Assembly: GCA_016795285.1 (NCBI GenBank)
Contig: JAEUIC010000004.1
Coordinates: forward strand, 1 to 35,716
Reading direction: 5' to 3'
From: Planctomycetota bacterium
Lineage (GTDB): Bacteria > Planctomycetota > B15-G4 > SIAN01
DNA length: 35,716 bases
Part shown: in pieces, positions 35,666 to 35,716 of the stretch
How positions within the stretch are numbered: the stretch's first letter is position 1
How the letters are laid out: every line of letters starts with the position of its first letter
Position numbers and translations under genes: made by a program
The notes under the pieces: model-generated
The model's input: only the letters and a program-made list of their open reading frames with translations
Database searches by the model: none
What the model was told of the DNA's origin: nothing

Positions 35666-35671
35666 TTAGGC
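35572..35671 (+). repeat. attC-like recombination site 2 (integron type)
   Basis: This 100-bp element shares its first 46 nt (GCCGAAC through the GGTCAGGAAC segment) and the inner 3' arm CGGCGACTTCGTCAGGTTCAAGGGC with site 1, while the loop between them differs. The R' box is GTTAGGC, a perfect GTTRRRY match, but it mismatches R'' (GCCGAAC) at one position, as expected when TTAGGC belongs to the next cassette. Confidence 0.8.
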
Positions 35672-35716
35672 CGTTCCTTCGACACGAGCGGGAACTTCTC
35701 TGGTGAGTCCAAGGAC
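35666..35716 (+). other. Start of a further cassette, truncated by the window edge
   Basis: The sequence after the R' cleavage point is unlike cassette 1 and shows no complete gene in the 51 bases available. It implies the array continues to the right. Confidence 0.5.

Noticed and set aside
32747..35716. CRISPR array as an explanation of the repeats near the end
   Set aside because: There are only two long (about 100 bp) copies, with internal inverted symmetry and a 537-bp gap between them, and no regular short spacers.

Overview
The window looks like a chromosome segment from a high-GC bacterium, most likely a planctomycete-like lineage (Planctomycetota). Four things point there: the 16S gene carries GGCTGC instead of GGCAGC in the EUB338 probe region; the 5S gene is short (about 112 nt); an ECF-type sigma factor sits beside a cytoplasmic-kinase/TM/TPR protein; and lipoproteins and secreted proteins of unknown function are abundant. 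The phylum call is an inference. The linked 16S-tRNA-tRNA-23S-5S operon is not what the best-known planctomycetes have.

Positions 1-10.6 kb hold housekeeping and envelope genes on both strands: a partial coiled-coil exported protein (minus), a DUF1573-like lipoprotein, a DEAD-box RNA helicase with a Gly/Arg tail, a putative outer-membrane barrel, a calcineurin-like phosphoesterase, an M14 carboxypeptidase lipoprotein, a secreted unknown, a scramblase/LURP1-like protein, a PduO-type cobalamin adenosyltransferase and a membrane-anchored unknown. Positions 10.7-13.7 kb encode a two-gene 2-oxoacid:ferredoxin oxidoreductase operon (korA-korB, minus). Positions 14-18.7 kb hold a secreted unknown followed by an ECF sigma factor and a Ser/Thr kinase with TPR-like repeats. 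Positions 18.8-20.8 kb encode a Rieske protein and a cytochrome b fused to a C-terminal cytochrome c, overlapping as GTGA. Positions 20.8-26.2 kb (all minus) hold a GNAT acetyltransferase coupled to a DinB-family protein, a very large protein made of two tandem DUF4140/DUF4139 copies joined by two hydrophobic segments, and a YaiI/UPF0178 protein. Convergent gene ends in this half carry GC-only hairpins without a T-run.

Positions 26.2-27.2 kb have no convincing gene. A near-consensus promoter (27192-27219) then drives a complete rRNA operon: 16S, tRNA-Ile(GAT), tRNA-Ala(TGC), 23S, 5S, and a textbook intrinsic terminator. Long complementary arms flank 16S and 23S, as expected for RNase III processing stems.

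Beyond the operon (32.75 kb to the end) the base composition and content change to mobile-element debris: an IS3-type transposase remnant, an IS256-family transposase broken by two stop codons and two frameshifts, and a long imperfect hairpin. The most interesting find follows: two roughly 100-bp elements (34936-35034 and 35572-35671) with the architecture of integron attC sites. They bound a 637-bp gene cassette carrying one reverse-oriented gene for a small membrane-anchored protein of unknown function. The right edge of the window enters the next cassette. No integron integrase is visible, so this is either a cluster of attC sites lacking an integrase or one end of a larger integron array.
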